From assembly GCA_040772005.1 (NCBI GenBank), contig JAXGYZ010000002.1, positions 1,302,001 through 1,366,000 on the forward strand: a DNA stretch of 64,000 nucleotides. The letters are read 5' to 3'. Source of the stretch: MWBF01 sp040772005. GTDB lineage: Bacteria > Chloroflexota > Anaerolineae > CG2-30-64-16. The notes under the pieces are model-generated. The model saw only the letters and a program-made list of their open reading frames with translations. It did no database searches and was not told where the DNA came from. The translations under genes and the position numbers were made by a program. Below are positions 16,567 through 26,600 of the stretch, piece after piece. Numbering within the stretch: position 1 is the stretch's first letter; each line of letters opens with the position of its first letter.

Positions 16567-17898
16567 ATGAGCCTATACGAACCCACACCCGGCCAGCAGG
16601 TTTTCAGCCTGCACCTGCCGGATTATGACGAGCTCCAGGGGTGCATCCGGTGCGGGCGCTGCCTGCCCGTGTGCCCCACGTACCAGCAGACCCAACTCGA
16701 GATGTTCTCCCCGCGCGGGCGGCTGAGCCTGCTGCGCGCGGTCGAGGACGGCAAGCTGGCGATGACCGATGGGGTGGAGGATCACCTCTATCACTGCCTC
16801 GACTGCCGAGCGTGCAACACCGTGTGCTCGCCCGGCGTGCGCATCGGCGAGCTGATCGTGCGCGGCCGTGTCGCCATCGAAGAGAAACACCCGCGGCCCT
16901 TCCTCATCAAGTTCATGCTGCGCCACGTCCTGACCGGCGCGGAGCGGGCCGCGATTATCTCCGGGCCGCTGCGCCTGGTGCAGGCCCTCCGGCTCGACCG
17001 GCTGGCTGCGGCGGTGCTCCGCCATGTGCCAGGGCCGGGCCGCCGGCTGGTAGACCTCATCGAGTTCGCGCCGCGGCCGGGCAAGCCCCTGGCGCACGAA
17101 CTCGCGGCGGTCGAACCCGCCACCGGCCCGCAGCGCCACCGGGTTGCCTTCTTCCTCGGTTGCATGATGAACGTCGCCATGCCGGACGTCAGCCGCGCGA
17201 CCGTGCGCGTGCTGCGCCGCGCGGGCTGCGATGTAGTCACCCCGCGCGGGCAGGCATGCTGCGGCGCGCCGCACGACGACCAGGCCATGCTGGACCTGTC
17301 GCGCGATATGGCGCGCAAGAATATCGCGCTGTTCGAGCCGCTGCTGGACGAGGTAGAAGCCATCGTGACCGACTGCGCCGGATGCAGCGCCGCGCTCAAG
17401 GAATACGCTGAGTGGCTGCACGACGACCCGGCCTGGCGGGAGCGCGCCCACCGCTTCAGCGCGAAGGTGCGCGACGTGACCGAGTGGCTCGATGCTATCT
17501 GGCCGGACGACCTGCCGCTGGCGCACCGGCTCGCGACCGCGACCTACCACGACCCGTGTCACCTGGCGAACCTGCAGAACGTGCGCAGCCAGCCGCGACG
17601 GCTGCTCGACCGCGTGACCGGGCTGGACATGCGCCCGCTGCCCGACAGCCACCCGGTCCGCTGCTGCGGCAGCGCGGGCATCTACAACCTGACGCACACG
17701 CCCATGTCGCTGGAGCTGCTCGACCGGAAGATGGAAGACGTCGCCGCGACGGGCGCTGAGGTCGTCGTCAGCGCCAACCCGGGCTGCCTGCTGCAGCTCG
17801 AATGGGGCCGCCGGCGCACGGGGCAGCCGGTCGTGGTCAAGCACGTGGTCGAGGTGTTGGACGAGAGTTTGGGCGGGGGCCAGGGCCATCGCGAATAA
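16567..17898 (+). CDS. glcF: Glycolate oxidase iron-sulfur subunit
   Basis: GlcF carries electrons from the FAD subunit that oxidises glycolate or another 2-hydroxyacid. The 443-residue protein has two N-terminal 4Fe-4S motifs, CIRCGRCLPVCPTY and CLDCRACNTVCSPG. Two CCG domains follow: CCGAPHDD near the middle and DPCHLANLQN plus CCGSAGIYNL near the end. This is the standard GlcF/LutA-like arrangement. The partner FAD subunit begins 127 bases downstream. No glcE-like third subunit is present, so the enzyme may be a two-subunit D-lactate/glycolate dehydrogenase. Confidence 0.93.
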   Translation: MSLYEPTPGQQVFSLHLPDYDELQGCIRCGRCLPVCPTYQQTQLEMFSPRGRLSLLRAVEDGKLAMTDGVEDHLYHCLDCRACNTVCSPGVRIGELIVRGRVAIEEKHPRPFLIKFMLRHVLTGAERAAIISGPLRLVQALRLDRLAAAVLRHVPGPGRRLVDLIEFAPRPGKPLAHELAAVEPATGPQRHRVAFFLGCMMNVAMPDVSRATVRVLRRAGCDVVTPRGQACCGAPHDDQAMLDLSRDMARKNIALFEPLLDEVEAIVTDCAGCSAALKEYAEWLHDDPAWRERAHRFSAKVRDVTEWLDAIWPDDLPLAHRLATATYHDPCHLANLQNVRSQPRRLLDRVTGLDMRPLPDSHPVRCCGSAGIYNLTHTPMSLELLDRKMEDVAATGAEVVVSANPGCLLQLEWGRRRTGQPVVVKHVVEVLDESLGGGQGHRE

Positions 17899-17990
17899 TC
17901 GAATGGCGCTGCGGCGCCAGGAACGAATAATCGAATGACGGCGCCTGTTCCATTCGCTTATTCGCACGCCGGATTCGTGTATTCGAGATG
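17891..17990. repeat. CGAAT-type hairpin repeat between glcF and glcD
   Basis: The segment contains the units CGAATAATCGAATGGCGC and GCGCCTGTTCCATTCGCTTATTCG in opposite orientation and can fold on itself. It includes GAATGGCGCTGCGGCGCC (17901-17918), a core also found inside both family B elements and at the right flank of the IS110 element. Confidence 0.75.
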
Positions 17991-18025
17991 GCCGCACACC
18001 CGCCACGGCAACCAAAGGTGACACT

Positions 18026-19399
18026 ATGGACGCACGCATCATTCGAGAACTGCGCGACGCGCTCGGCGCGGACCGCGTCAGCACCGCGCCGGAGGACCTG
18101 GTGGCCTACGCGTACGACGGTACGTGGGCCGAGCAGCAGCCGGATGTCGTGATCCACCCGCAGACCACGGCGGAGGTTGCGGCGGTGCTGCGCATCGCGG
18201 ATGCCCGTTGCATCCCCGTCGTGCCGCGCGGCGCGGCAACCGGGCTGGCCGGCGGTGCGCTGCCCGTGGCCGGCGGCATCTGCCTGAACATGGCGCGCAT
18301 GAACCGCATCCTCGACATCTCCATCCCGGACACCCTGGCCGTGGTCCAACCGGGCGTCATCACCCTCGATCTGCAGAAGGCCGTGGAAAAATACGGCTTC
18401 TTCTATCCGCCCGACCCGGCCAGCGTCTACCAGTGCACCATCGGCGGTAACGTCGCGACGAACGCGGGCGGGCCGCGCTGCCTGAAATATGGCGTTACGG
18501 GCGATTACGTGCTGGGGCTGGAGGTCGTCGTCCCCGGCGGTCACGTACTGCGGCTCGGCGGGCGGACCATCAAAAACGTCAGCGGGTACGACCTGAAGGG
18601 GCTGTTCATCGGCTCGGAAGGGACGCTCGGCGTCGTGACCGAAATCACGGTGCGGCTTGTGCCGAAGCCCGCGGCGCAGATGACCGCGCTGGCCGCATTT
18701 CCGCGGCTCGCAGACGCGTGTCAGGCGGTCGGCAACATCCTGCAGGCGGGCGTCGTGCCGCTCGTCACCGAGTTGATGGACCACGCCACGATCCGGGCGG
18801 TCGAGGACTTCAAGCATCTCGGCCTGCCAACGGACGTGGAGGCACTCCTTCTCGTAGCCGTCGACGGCGATGCGGACACCGTCGTGCGGGAGATCGTGCA
18901 GGTGGCGGCCATCCTGCAGCAGTCGGGCGCGCGGGAAGTGCGTCAGGCGCACTCGGCGCAGGAGTCGGAGGCGCTGTGGGAGGGCCGGCGCAACCTCAGT
19001 CCGGCCATCCAGCGGCTCGCGCGCAACAAGCTGGGCGAGGACATCACCGTCCCGCGCTCCAAGATTCCGGAGATGGTTGCGCGGCTCGGCGACATCAGCC
19101 GGGCGAATGACCTGCCCATTATCGTCTACGGCCACATCGGTGACGGCAACCTGCACCCGACGATCCTGTGCGACCGCCGCGACGCGGCCATCATGCGCAG
19201 GGTGGAGAAGGCCGCAGCCGATGTGCTGGCGGCCGCGGTCGCGCTGGGAGGCACGCTCAGCGGCGAACACGGCATCGGCATCTTCAAGCGCGAGTACATG
19301 ACGCTCGGCGTCGATGCTAACGCGCTGGCCTACATGGCCGGCGTCAAGGCGCTGTTCGACCCGAACGGGATTTTGAACCCCGGAAAGAAGCTTCCGTGA
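18026..19399 (+). CDS. glcD: Glycolate/D-lactate oxidase FAD-binding subunit
   Basis: This 457-residue FAD-linked oxidase belongs to the VAO/PCMH flavoprotein family. The FAD-binding region shows PVVPRGAATGLAGGALP, then TIGGNVATNAGGPRCLKYG, and SEGTLGVVTEI. The C-terminal FAD-oxidase domain has VYGHIGDGNLHPTI and ends with SGEHGIGIFKREYM, all hallmarks of GlcD. It oxidises a 2-hydroxyacid and passes electrons to GlcF. Order is glcF then glcD, the reverse of the E. coli arrangement. The intervening repeat may make translation partly independent. Confidence 0.93.
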   Translation: MDARIIRELRDALGADRVSTAPEDLVAYAYDGTWAEQQPDVVIHPQTTAEVAAVLRIADARCIPVVPRGAATGLAGGALPVAGGICLNMARMNRILDISIPDTLAVVQPGVITLDLQKAVEKYGFFYPPDPASVYQCTIGGNVATNAGGPRCLKYGVTGDYVLGLEVVVPGGHVLRLGGRTIKNVSGYDLKGLFIGSEGTLGVVTEITVRLVPKPAAQMTALAAFPRLADACQAVGNILQAGVVPLVTELMDHATIRAVEDFKHLGLPTDVEALLLVAVDGDADTVVREIVQVAAILQQSGAREVRQAHSAQESEALWEGRRNLSPAIQRLARNKLGEDITVPRSKIPEMVARLGDISRANDLPIIVYGHIGDGNLHPTILCDRRDAAIMRRVEKAAADVLAAAVALGGTLSGEHGIGIFKREYMTLGVDANALAYMAGVKALFDPNGILNPGKKLP

Positions 19400-19500
19400 C
19401 GAGTAATAAGTAACGAGTAAAGAGTAACGAGTAATAGCGCATCTTCGAAATCCACGCTTTACTCATTACTTCTTACTCGTTACTCCTTACTCGTTTCGTT
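19396..19500. repeat. ACGAGTAA-type inverted repeat between convergent genes
   Basis: Multiple copies of ACGAGTAA/AGAGTAACGAGTAAT face the inverted units ACTCATTACTTCTTACTCG and GTTACTCCTTACTCG, giving a large hairpin between glcD and the SDR gene. Similar sequence occurs at 33128-33205 between metY and metX. Confidence 0.75.
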
Positions 19501-19501
19501 C

Positions 19502-20305
19502 TCACCACGCGGGCCGCGGCGGCTGCAGCCCGTCCTTGATCCATAGGAACTGGCCGTTCACTGCGTCGCCGGCGGGCGTGAGCAGCTCCAGCACGAGGTC
19601 CGCGGTCTTCTCCGGCGGGTCACCGCCCGTCGCCTCCACCCACTCCGCCCAGCGGAGCATCCCGCGGCCGGGGCCGGTGCGGCTCTCAGCCTCTGCCTTG
19701 ATGGCGGCCCACATCTCCGTCTTGACCTCGCCCGGGTGCAGCGCGTTGGCGGTCACGCCGGTGCCTTCCAGTTCGACGGCAAGCTGTCGCGTGAAGTGGT
19801 TGAGCGCGACCTTGCTGAGCTGGTAGATCGACCCGATGTTGCCCGGCGGCGAGATCGAGGCGGCGGAGCTGACGTTGAGGATGCGGCCCCAGCCGTGACG
19901 GAGCATGTCCGGCATGAAGGCGCGGCACGTCAGGTACGGGCCGATGGCATTGACCTCGAAAGTCTCGATCCACTGTTCGGGGGTAGACTCTGCGATGGGC
20001 ACGGCCTCGCAGTGCAGCCCCGCGCCGTTGAACAGGACGAGCGGCGGTCCGAACCGCTCCAGCACCGCATCGCGGAGCGCAGCGACTTCCCCGGGCACGC
20101 TGACGTCGCAGGGGAAGGCGGCTGCAACGCCGCCGGTCTCCGCTATTCTCGTGGTGACGCGCGCCAGCTTCGCCGCGGTGCGACCGACCAGGGCCACGCG
20201 CACGCCCTCCCGCGCCAGCGCGAGCGCGACGGCCTGGCCCACGCCGCTCCCCGCGCCTGTCACCACGGCCGCCAGGTTCGGGCGCAGACCCTCACTTCGA
20301 TGCAT
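19502..20305 (-). CDS. Short-chain dehydrogenase/reductase
   Basis: The 267-residue soluble NAD(P)-dependent oxidoreductase has TGAGSGVGQ near residue 17, an FNGAG motif (NNAG equivalent), a catalytic Ser in NVSSAASIS, and YQLSK as the YxxxK catalytic pair. The Asn-Ser-Tyr-Lys set looks complete. The cofactor loop has GRTAAKLARV after the second strand, with Arg, which favours NADP(H). ATG 20305 has GGAGGTGAG upstream. No substrate can be assigned; the C-terminal motif VNGQFLWIKDGL is common in 3-oxoacyl-ACP-reductase-like members. Confidence 0.9.
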   Translation of the reverse strand: MHRSEGLRPNLAAVVTGAGSGVGQAVALALAREGVRVALVGRTAAKLARVTTRIAETGGVAAAFPCDVSVPGEVAALRDAVLERFGPPLVLFNGAGLHCEAVPIAESTPEQWIETFEVNAIGPYLTCRAFMPDMLRHGWGRILNVSSAASISPPGNIGSIYQLSKVALNHFTRQLAVELEGTGVTANALHPGEVKTEMWAAIKAEAESRTGPGRGMLRWAEWVEATGGDPPEKTADLVLELLTPAGDAVNGQFLWIKDGLQPPRPAW

Positions 20306-20467
20306 GTCTCACCTCCAGCACACAGTCCCGTCGTTTGACACAACTCCGGACACATGATAGTTTAGGGGCGGCACAAGAAGTTGCCCCCCTGTCGCGGGGT
20401 GGCATTGCCCCTCGGGGGCGTCGCGACGAATTATTCGGATAGACTCTAACATGGAAAGCCGAACTTG

Positions 20468-20692
20468 ATGAAACCCGGTCGCACGACCAGGCCGCACGCC
20501 GAACAGCAATGGTGCCCCTGGTGCGAGAAGAAGATGGACAGCGTCCGCCGGATCGCCTGCGATTTCTGCGGCACCGAACTATGCTTCGATTGCATCGGCA
20601 TCAGTCCGCGCGGTGAGCTTTACTGCGAGTCATGCCGGCTCGAGCTGGAGCGCCGCCTCACTCTCCGCCTGGCCCGGCACATTCCCCACTGA
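20468..20692 (+). CDS. Small zinc-ribbon protein, 74 aa
   Basis: The protein has CPWC, CDFCGTELCFDC and YCESC, eight cysteines that can bind two zinc ions in a treble-clef or double zinc-ribbon fold, then a basic tail. ATG 20468 is the first ATG; an adjacent TTG at 20465 is also possible. The ribosome site is weak (GGAAAG). I do not recognise a specific family. It may be a nucleic-acid or protein-binding adaptor; no neighbour suggests a partner. Confidence 0.65.
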   Translation: MKPGRTTRPHAEQQWCPWCEKKMDSVRRIACDFCGTELCFDCIGISPRGELYCESCRLELERRLTLRLARHIPH

Positions 20693-20839
20693 GGGGCCTC
20701 TTCCCTTCGAGGCGCCCCTACCACAAATCTACTATTCAACTGGCGATAATCTCCTGTTTCGCTGCGATGACGGCTGCGCGGGGATATGGTAAGGTCTGTG
20801 TGCTTGTACCTCGCATCACAGCAGTACCGGGAGATGATC

Positions 20840-23197
20840 ATGTCAGCCGTTCAGTCCATCGCCACCGGCACAGTGCCGGCTCCTGCCGCCAGCATCTCTT
20901 CCGAGCTAATCAGCCGGTCCCGCACCGCAAGTAACCTGCGGCACGGCTTGTCTGTCGGAATCGAGCGGGGCGGCCTGTTCGCATCCGTGGTGGCAGGCGC
21001 ACTGACGTTCCTGCAGGTCGAGTTCTTTCACCCGCTCATCCTGAACTGCCTGCTCGGCGCGGTCCTGGTCGGCAGCCTGGCTGCGGGTCTGGCCGCGCTG
21101 GTCGGCCTGGCCGGCAAGCTGGCCGGATTGCTGCTGATTCTGGTGGGCCGCGCACTGGTCCGCAAGCTCGGGCCGCGCGCACTGGCGCCGGGCACATTCG
21201 TGCGCCGCGTGCGGCTGGAGACGGTGGGTTGGGTGCTCGCGCCGCTCTTCCTCATCGCCGTGGACAGGACGAAGATCCCCTTTCTTAGCTTCATCCGGCT
21301 GGCGCCGCCTGCCGAACTGCTGATGCCCACCCTCATCCTGGCCGGTGCGCTGCTCGGGGTGGCATTCACACGCGGGGTGCATCCCGCGCTCCGCTGGTCG
21401 CTGGTCAGCCTGGCCCTGGCGATCAATGTTGCGCCGGCCGGCTGGCTGCTCTGGCCCGGCTACGACGATTACCTCGTGCGGCCGGATGCCACGGCGCTCG
21501 CGGCGCTGCCCGCGTTCGAGTTCGGGGATCCGGCGTTGCCCGGCAGCTATGCGGTGAAGACGCTCACGTATGGCAGCGGGCAGGACCGCCGGCCCGAATA
21601 TGGTCGGGATGCGGCGCTCCTCACGCAGACCGTGGATGCGCGCGCCGCGTTTGCCGGTTTCGGCGGCATCAACGACACCATCTTCAACCTGTTCTGGGGC
21701 TTTGACTTCGGCAGCCTGCCGGTCAACGGCCGGGCCTGGTATCCCGAGGGGGCGGGGCCGTTCCCAATCTTCCTGATCGTACACGGCAATCACAGCGCAG
21801 GCGACTTTTCGGATCCGGGCTACGCGTATCTGGGCGAGCACCTGGCGAGCCGGGGCATCATCACCGTGTCGGTGGACGAGAACTTCCTCAACGGGTTCTT
21901 CCTTTATGACGGTGACGGCAAGGAGATGCCGGTGCGCGGGTGGCTGCTGCTCAAGCACCTGCAGGCGTGGCGCGGCTGGAACGCGGACCCGGCCAGCCCG
22001 TTCTACGGCAAGGTGGACCTGGATCGGGTCGTCGTGGGCGGTCACTCGCGCGGGGGCGAGGCCGCGGTGCATGCGGCCGGCTTCAACAACCGGCTTGCGC
22101 CGCCGGTGACGGAGATTGCCGAGGAAGGGGAGTTCGGCTTCGGCATCCGGGGCGTGGTAGCGATTGCTGCGCCCGACGGGCAGTATAAGCCGTATGGCAT
22201 GAAACGCACGCTGATCGACATGAGCTACCTGTACCTGTATGGCGGACACGACCAGGATCTCTACTGGATGGCGGGACTGCAACAGTACCAGCGGGTAAAG
22301 TTCGAGGGTAGCTCGGATGCCTTCAAGGCGACTGCATTCATCTATCGCGCCAACCACGGCCAGTTCAACACCGTGTGGGGCGATGCCGATCAAGGCAGGC
22401 TGGCATCGCTGCTGTTGAACCGGGCGTCGCTGCTGAGCGGGGCGGAGCAGCGGCAGGCCGGCAAGGTATTCATCACGGCCTTCCTGGAGGCGACGCTGCA
22501 CGATCGGGACGAATACCGGCAGGTGTTTCAGACGCCCGCGCGGGCGCGGACCTGGCTGCCGGAAGATGTCTATGTCACGCAGTACGAGGATGCCACGTTC
22601 CGCGGGGTGAACACCAACGACCGACTGGGCAAGCTGGCGCAGATCGAGGCGCCGGAAGGCACGGCTGTTGCCGAGGGCTTCACAACCGCAGCGCGGGTCG
22701 CGTTGCCGCTGTGCAACGGCGAGAAGCAGGGCAACCATGCGCTGGACCTGGCCTGGGCCGCAGGCAGCAAGCCCCTCTATACCGTCAACCTGCCGACCGG
22801 CAACCTGGCGGACTGGTCGGTGAATCGGGAGAAATGGCTGGCGTTCTCGCTCGGCACGGAGCTGACCGACACGACGGGTCTGGATGTCGACGTCGCGCTG
22901 GTGGATGGGAATGGAACGACCGTCGTGCTGCCGCTGTGGGGCTTCGGCACCGTGCCGCCGGCCACACCTGCGTACCTGCTCAAGTCGCAGCCGGTGTCCA
23001 GCCTGCTCAACGCGGATTACTATGTCAAACGCGCCTCGTCTTACGAACGCGTGCTGCAGAGCTACCGGATTCCGTTCGCAGCGTTCGCGCAGGCGGACAC
23101 GAGCTTCGATCCGACGCAGATTCGGGCGATCCGGTTCTACTTCGACGGGACCCGCGCGGGGCAGGCGTATCTGGACGAGATAGGGTTTGAGGGGTAA
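20840..23197 (+). CDS. Membrane-anchored alpha/beta hydrolase (PAF-acetylhydrolase/cutinase-like)
   Basis: The protein has about 785 residues. Four to five hydrophobic segments occupy residues about 35-215 (for example LLGAVLVGSLAAGLAALVGL and LLILVGRALV). Next comes an extracytoplasmic alpha/beta hydrolase. Its oxyanion region is FLIVHGNHSAG, the nucleophile elbow VVVGGHSRGGEA, and a likely His is in YRANHGQFN. The C-terminal 200 residues look like a beta-sandwich carbohydrate-binding domain ending in YLDEIGFEG. I chose ATG 20840 because GGGAG is 6 bases upstream; ATG 20834 is the alternative. Ester or lipid substrates are likely but unproven. Confidence 0.82.
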   Translation: MSAVQSIATGTVPAPAASISSELISRSRTASNLRHGLSVGIERGGLFASVVAGALTFLQVEFFHPLILNCLLGAVLVGSLAAGLAALVGLAGKLAGLLLILVGRALVRKLGPRALAPGTFVRRVRLETVGWVLAPLFLIAVDRTKIPFLSFIRLAPPAELLMPTLILAGALLGVAFTRGVHPALRWSLVSLALAINVAPAGWLLWPGYDDYLVRPDATALAALPAFEFGDPALPGSYAVKTLTYGSGQDRRPEYGRDAALLTQTVDARAAFAGFGGINDTIFNLFWGFDFGSLPVNGRAWYPEGAGPFPIFLIVHGNHSAGDFSDPGYAYLGEHLASRGIITVSVDENFLNGFFLYDGDGKEMPVRGWLLLKHLQAWRGWNADPASPFYGKVDLDRVVVGGHSRGGEAAVHAAGFNNRLAPPVTEIAEEGEFGFGIRGVVAIAAPDGQYKPYGMKRTLIDMSYLYLYGGHDQDLYWMAGLQQYQRVKFEGSSDAFKATAFIYRANHGQFNTVWGDADQGRLASLLLNRASLLSGAEQRQAGKVFITAFLEATLHDRDEYRQVFQTPARARTWLPEDVYVTQYEDATFRGVNTNDRLGKLAQIEAPEGTAVAEGFTTAARVALPLCNGEKQGNHALDLAWAAGSKPLYTVNLPTGNLADWSVNREKWLAFSLGTELTDTTGLDVDVALVDGNGTTVVLPLWGFGTVPPATPAYLLKSQPVSSLLNADYYVKRASSYERVLQSYRIPFAAFAQADTSFDPTQIRAIRFYFDGTRAGQAYLDEIGFEG

Positions 23198-23224
23198 GCG
23201 GGGGATTAGCACGAACCCGAGAAG

Positions 23225-23300
23225 CGTTGCGGGGCGCACGAAGTGCGAAGGCGCACGCGGTGCGAAGGCGCACGCGGTGCGAAGGACGCGATGACGAAGT
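23225..23300. repeat. Short tandem repeats after the hydrolase gene
   Basis: The unit GGTGCGAAGGCGCACGC, with variants, occurs in two to three adjacent copies around 23240-23285. The neighbouring CGAAGTGCGAAGGCGCAC can pair with it. The rest of the gap up to 23388 shows no gene. Confidence 0.6.
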
Positions 23301-23388
23301 TGCGCACTCTGCGCGGGGTCACCCGGGCGGAACCTTCGTGGTCCTAACCGTTCGGCCAGGCTGTAGCTCCGGGCGCTCACTTGCCGCC

Positions 23389-23561
23389 GGGTGCGTTTCA
23401 CGTTGGGGGCGCGGCCATCGCGGATAAACGAATGCGCTGGCGCGCCACGAATACGCGAATCGTGGGCGCCGCGGCGGGATATTCGGGTATCCGTGCCCAG
23501 CGCCGCAGCGCCATTCGCGTATGCGCGCTGGCCGCGTTCGCCCCCAGTATGAAACGCGCCC
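23389..23561. mobile_element. 173-bp non-autonomous element, family B, copy 2
   Basis: Same length and ends as the copy at 3458-3630, with a few base changes. It is flanked by 9-bp duplications CTTGCCGCC at 23380-23388 and 23562-23570. The interior includes GCGCCGCAGCGCCATTC (23500-23516), the complement of the repeat core beside the IS110 element. Confidence 0.9.
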
Positions 23562-23614
23562 CTTGCCGCCCCCAGCGTGCAATGCGCCCCAACCTGGTAA
23601 CCTGGTGGGGCTGG

Positions 23615-23643
23615 TTGACGCAACGGCCGCTTCCGGCTAGAAT
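23615..23643 (+). promoter_or_regulatory. Predicted promoter of the GH3 gene
   Basis: TTGACG at 23615-23620 and TAGAAT at 23638-23643 are separated by 17 bases. Just upstream, AACCTGGT is tandemly repeated (about 23591-23606), which could be an operator. Confidence 0.65.
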
Positions 23644-23669
23644 AGTGGCACGTCCGCTTGCCGGACGCA

Positions 23670-26600
23670 ATGACCATGCGCAGATGCATTCCTCTCCTGC
23701 TCGTACTGACATGGCTCCTCACGCTCTGGCTGCCGCCGGTAGGATCGCTGCAGGCTGCTCCGCCGGGCGCAGGGCAGGCCCAGACGCGGCCTACGGACCC
23801 GCCACCGCCCATCCCGACCGTCACGCCGACGCCTGCGCCACCCGTGGATCCCAGGACCGTGCTCGACCGCATGAGCGTGGCCGACAAGGTGGGCCAGCTT
23901 TTCCTAATTTCCTTCGAGGGTGCCAGTGCGCCCCCTGATTCGGATGTCGCGGTGTTGGTGCGCGACTACCGCGTCGGCGGTGTGGTGCTGCTGCCGGAGA
24001 ACGGCAACTTCCGCAATACGCCGGTGGCTTTGGCCGCATCCGCCGCAGTGCCGGTCGATGCCGAGACGACCACGCCTGAGCCGGGCGAGCGGACAACCCC
24101 AGAGCAAATCGCTGCGCTCGCCAACGAACTACAGGCGCTCGCCATCAATCCGCCGCTGGCGATTCCGCTTACAGCGACCATCACCAGCACTGCGGTGTTG
24201 ACAGCTACCGGTGAGGTCACGGCGACGCTACCCCTGACCGCGACGCTGCCGGTGACGGTGACCGCAACCGCAGAACCCGGCACGGAGGAAGCGGTCTCAT
24301 CTGCGCCGGTGTTCGCGGAGGATGCCGGTATCCCGATTCCGCTGTTTATTGCGCTGGATTGGTTGGGCGACGACGGCTCATTCTTCGGCGGCGCAGGCGG
24401 CTTCACGCCCCTGCCCAGCGCGATGGCGGTTGCAGCAACCTGGTCCACGCAGATGGCCGAGCAGGTGGGCCGGGTGGTCGGGCACGAGCTATCGGTCACC
24501 GGCGTCAACATGCTCCTGGGGCCGACGCTCGATGTGCTGGATGTGCCGCGGCCCGGCGGCAAGGGCGACCTGGATACCCGGACCTTCGGCGGCGATCCTT
24601 TCTGGGTCGGCCAGATGGGCAAGGCATTTATACGCGGCGTCCAATCCGGCAGCGGCAGCCAGGTACTCACTGTTGCCGAGCATTTTCCGGGGCAGGGCGG
24701 CAGCGACCGCCGGCCCGAAGAGGAAGTCGCCACCATCCAGAAGTCACTGGAGCAATTGCGCCAGATCGAGCTGGCGCCCTTCGCCGCGGTGACCGCGGGC
24801 GACGACCTGCGGACGCCGGGCATCACCCCGGCCCTGATGACCGCGCACATCCGCTACCGCGGGTTCCAGGGCAACATCCGCGAACTCACGCCCCCCATCA
24901 GCCTCGCGCCTCAGTTACAGGACCTGATGGAGCTGCCGGAGTTCGCGTCCTGGCGGGCCGCGGGCGGCGTGCTGGTCAGCGATGCGCTGGGCGTGCCGGC
25001 CCTGCGCCGCTACTACGACCCGACCCTGACCAACTTCCCCCACCGCCAGGTCGCGCAGCACGCGTTCCTGGCCGGGAATGACCTGCTGTACCTGGGCCGC
25101 TTTGCGTTGACCGACGAATGGACCGACCAGTTCACCGCCATCAAAGAGACGATCCTCTTCTTCCAGGAGAAGTACCAGACGGATGCAGGCTTCCGTGCGC
25201 GCGTCGATGCCTCGGTGGAGCGCATCATCCGGCTGAAGCTGGATCTCTATGCAGGGCGCTGGCAGCCGGACACGGATGCGCCGCTCGATCTGGCGCGCGA
25301 TGTCGGTGCAGTCAGCCAGCAGGTCGGTCAGAGCGTCAACGTCACCCAGGCCGTGGCCCGCGCCGGCGTCACGCTCATCTACCCCGGCCGGGATGAGCTG
25401 GCCGACCGGATGCCGAGCGCACCGCTGGCCAACGAGAAGATTCTCGTCTTCACCGATACGCGCACCGTGCGCGAGTGCGCAGAGTGCGATGCCCGGCCTC
25501 TGATCGATGAGCTGGCCATCGAGGAAATCATCATGCGGCTGTACGGGCCAGGCGCCACCCGTCAGGTGCGCCCGGAGCAGGTGCGCAGCCTCAGCTTTGC
25601 AGACCTCAACGGACTGCTGACCGGCACAGGGCAGGCGAACGAGGAGGTGGAGCAGGCCATTGCCGAAGCCCAATGGATCGTGTTCGCGCAACTGGACTAC
25701 AATCCAGGGGATTACCCGGACTCCACGGCGCTTCGCACCTTCCTGGCTCGCCGCTCCGACAGTCTGCGCGACAAGCGGCTCGTCGTGCTGGCGTTCAGTG
25801 CGCCCTACTACCTGGATACGACCGAAATCAGCAAGCTGACCGCGTATTTTGGCGTGTACAGCCATACCAGGCCGTTCCTGGAGGCCGCAGTCCGCGCGCT
25901 GTTCCGCGAGTTTACGCCGACAGGCTCGCCGCCCGTCACCGTGGCGGGCATCAACTACGAGCTGATTCGCCAGCTCGAGCCCGCGCCGGGCCAGATTATC
26001 TCCCTGGCGCCGGTCGGCTCAGGGGATGTCATCAGCGGCAGCATCCAGGTCGGCAGCCAGATCGAGCTGGAGACGGGCGTGATTCTCGACCGCAAAGGGA
26101 ATCCCGTGCCCGACGGCACGCCGGTCGAGTTTCATTTGCAGTATCCGACCGAGTCGCTCTCCCTGGCCCCGAAGGGCGAGACCACTGTGGGCGGCCGCGC
26201 GCGCACCATCGTTCCGCTGGACCGGCCCGGCGAACTGTGGATTACCGTGCAGTCCGGCGAAGCGCGCGATTCGACGCGCATCGTGCTCAAGGTGGGCGGC
26301 GATGCGCCGGGCAGCATTGCGACCGTAGTTCCTACGGCGACGCCGCAGCCGACCGCGACCGCAACGCCGACCCCGGTGCCCTCGCCGACGGCCAGCCCGA
26401 CGCCGGAGCCCAGCCCGACCCCCTCCGCCGCATCATCCGCCGGCGCGAACCAGTCGCGCGTCGGCCTGCCGGCGTTCCTGTATGCGCTGATCGGCACGTT
26501 GCTGGCCGGTGGGCTGGCGTTCCTGATCATGCGCCGGGGCATTGAGGACAGCAATACGCCGTATGCCCATCTCATCGAGGCGCTGGTCGCGGCCCTGTGG

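Noticed and set aside
19396..19500. Possible small RNA gene in the ACGAGTAA repeats
   Set aside because: The sequence is a multicopy hairpin also found near 33128 and lacks a promoter; better read as an intergenic repeat or terminator.
20906..23887. A 993-codon open frame on the minus strand opposite the hydrolase gene
   Set aside because: It lies antisense to a gene with clear hydrolase motifs and its translation is rich in Arg, Gln, His and Pro with no recognisable domain. It is a GC-rich shadow frame.
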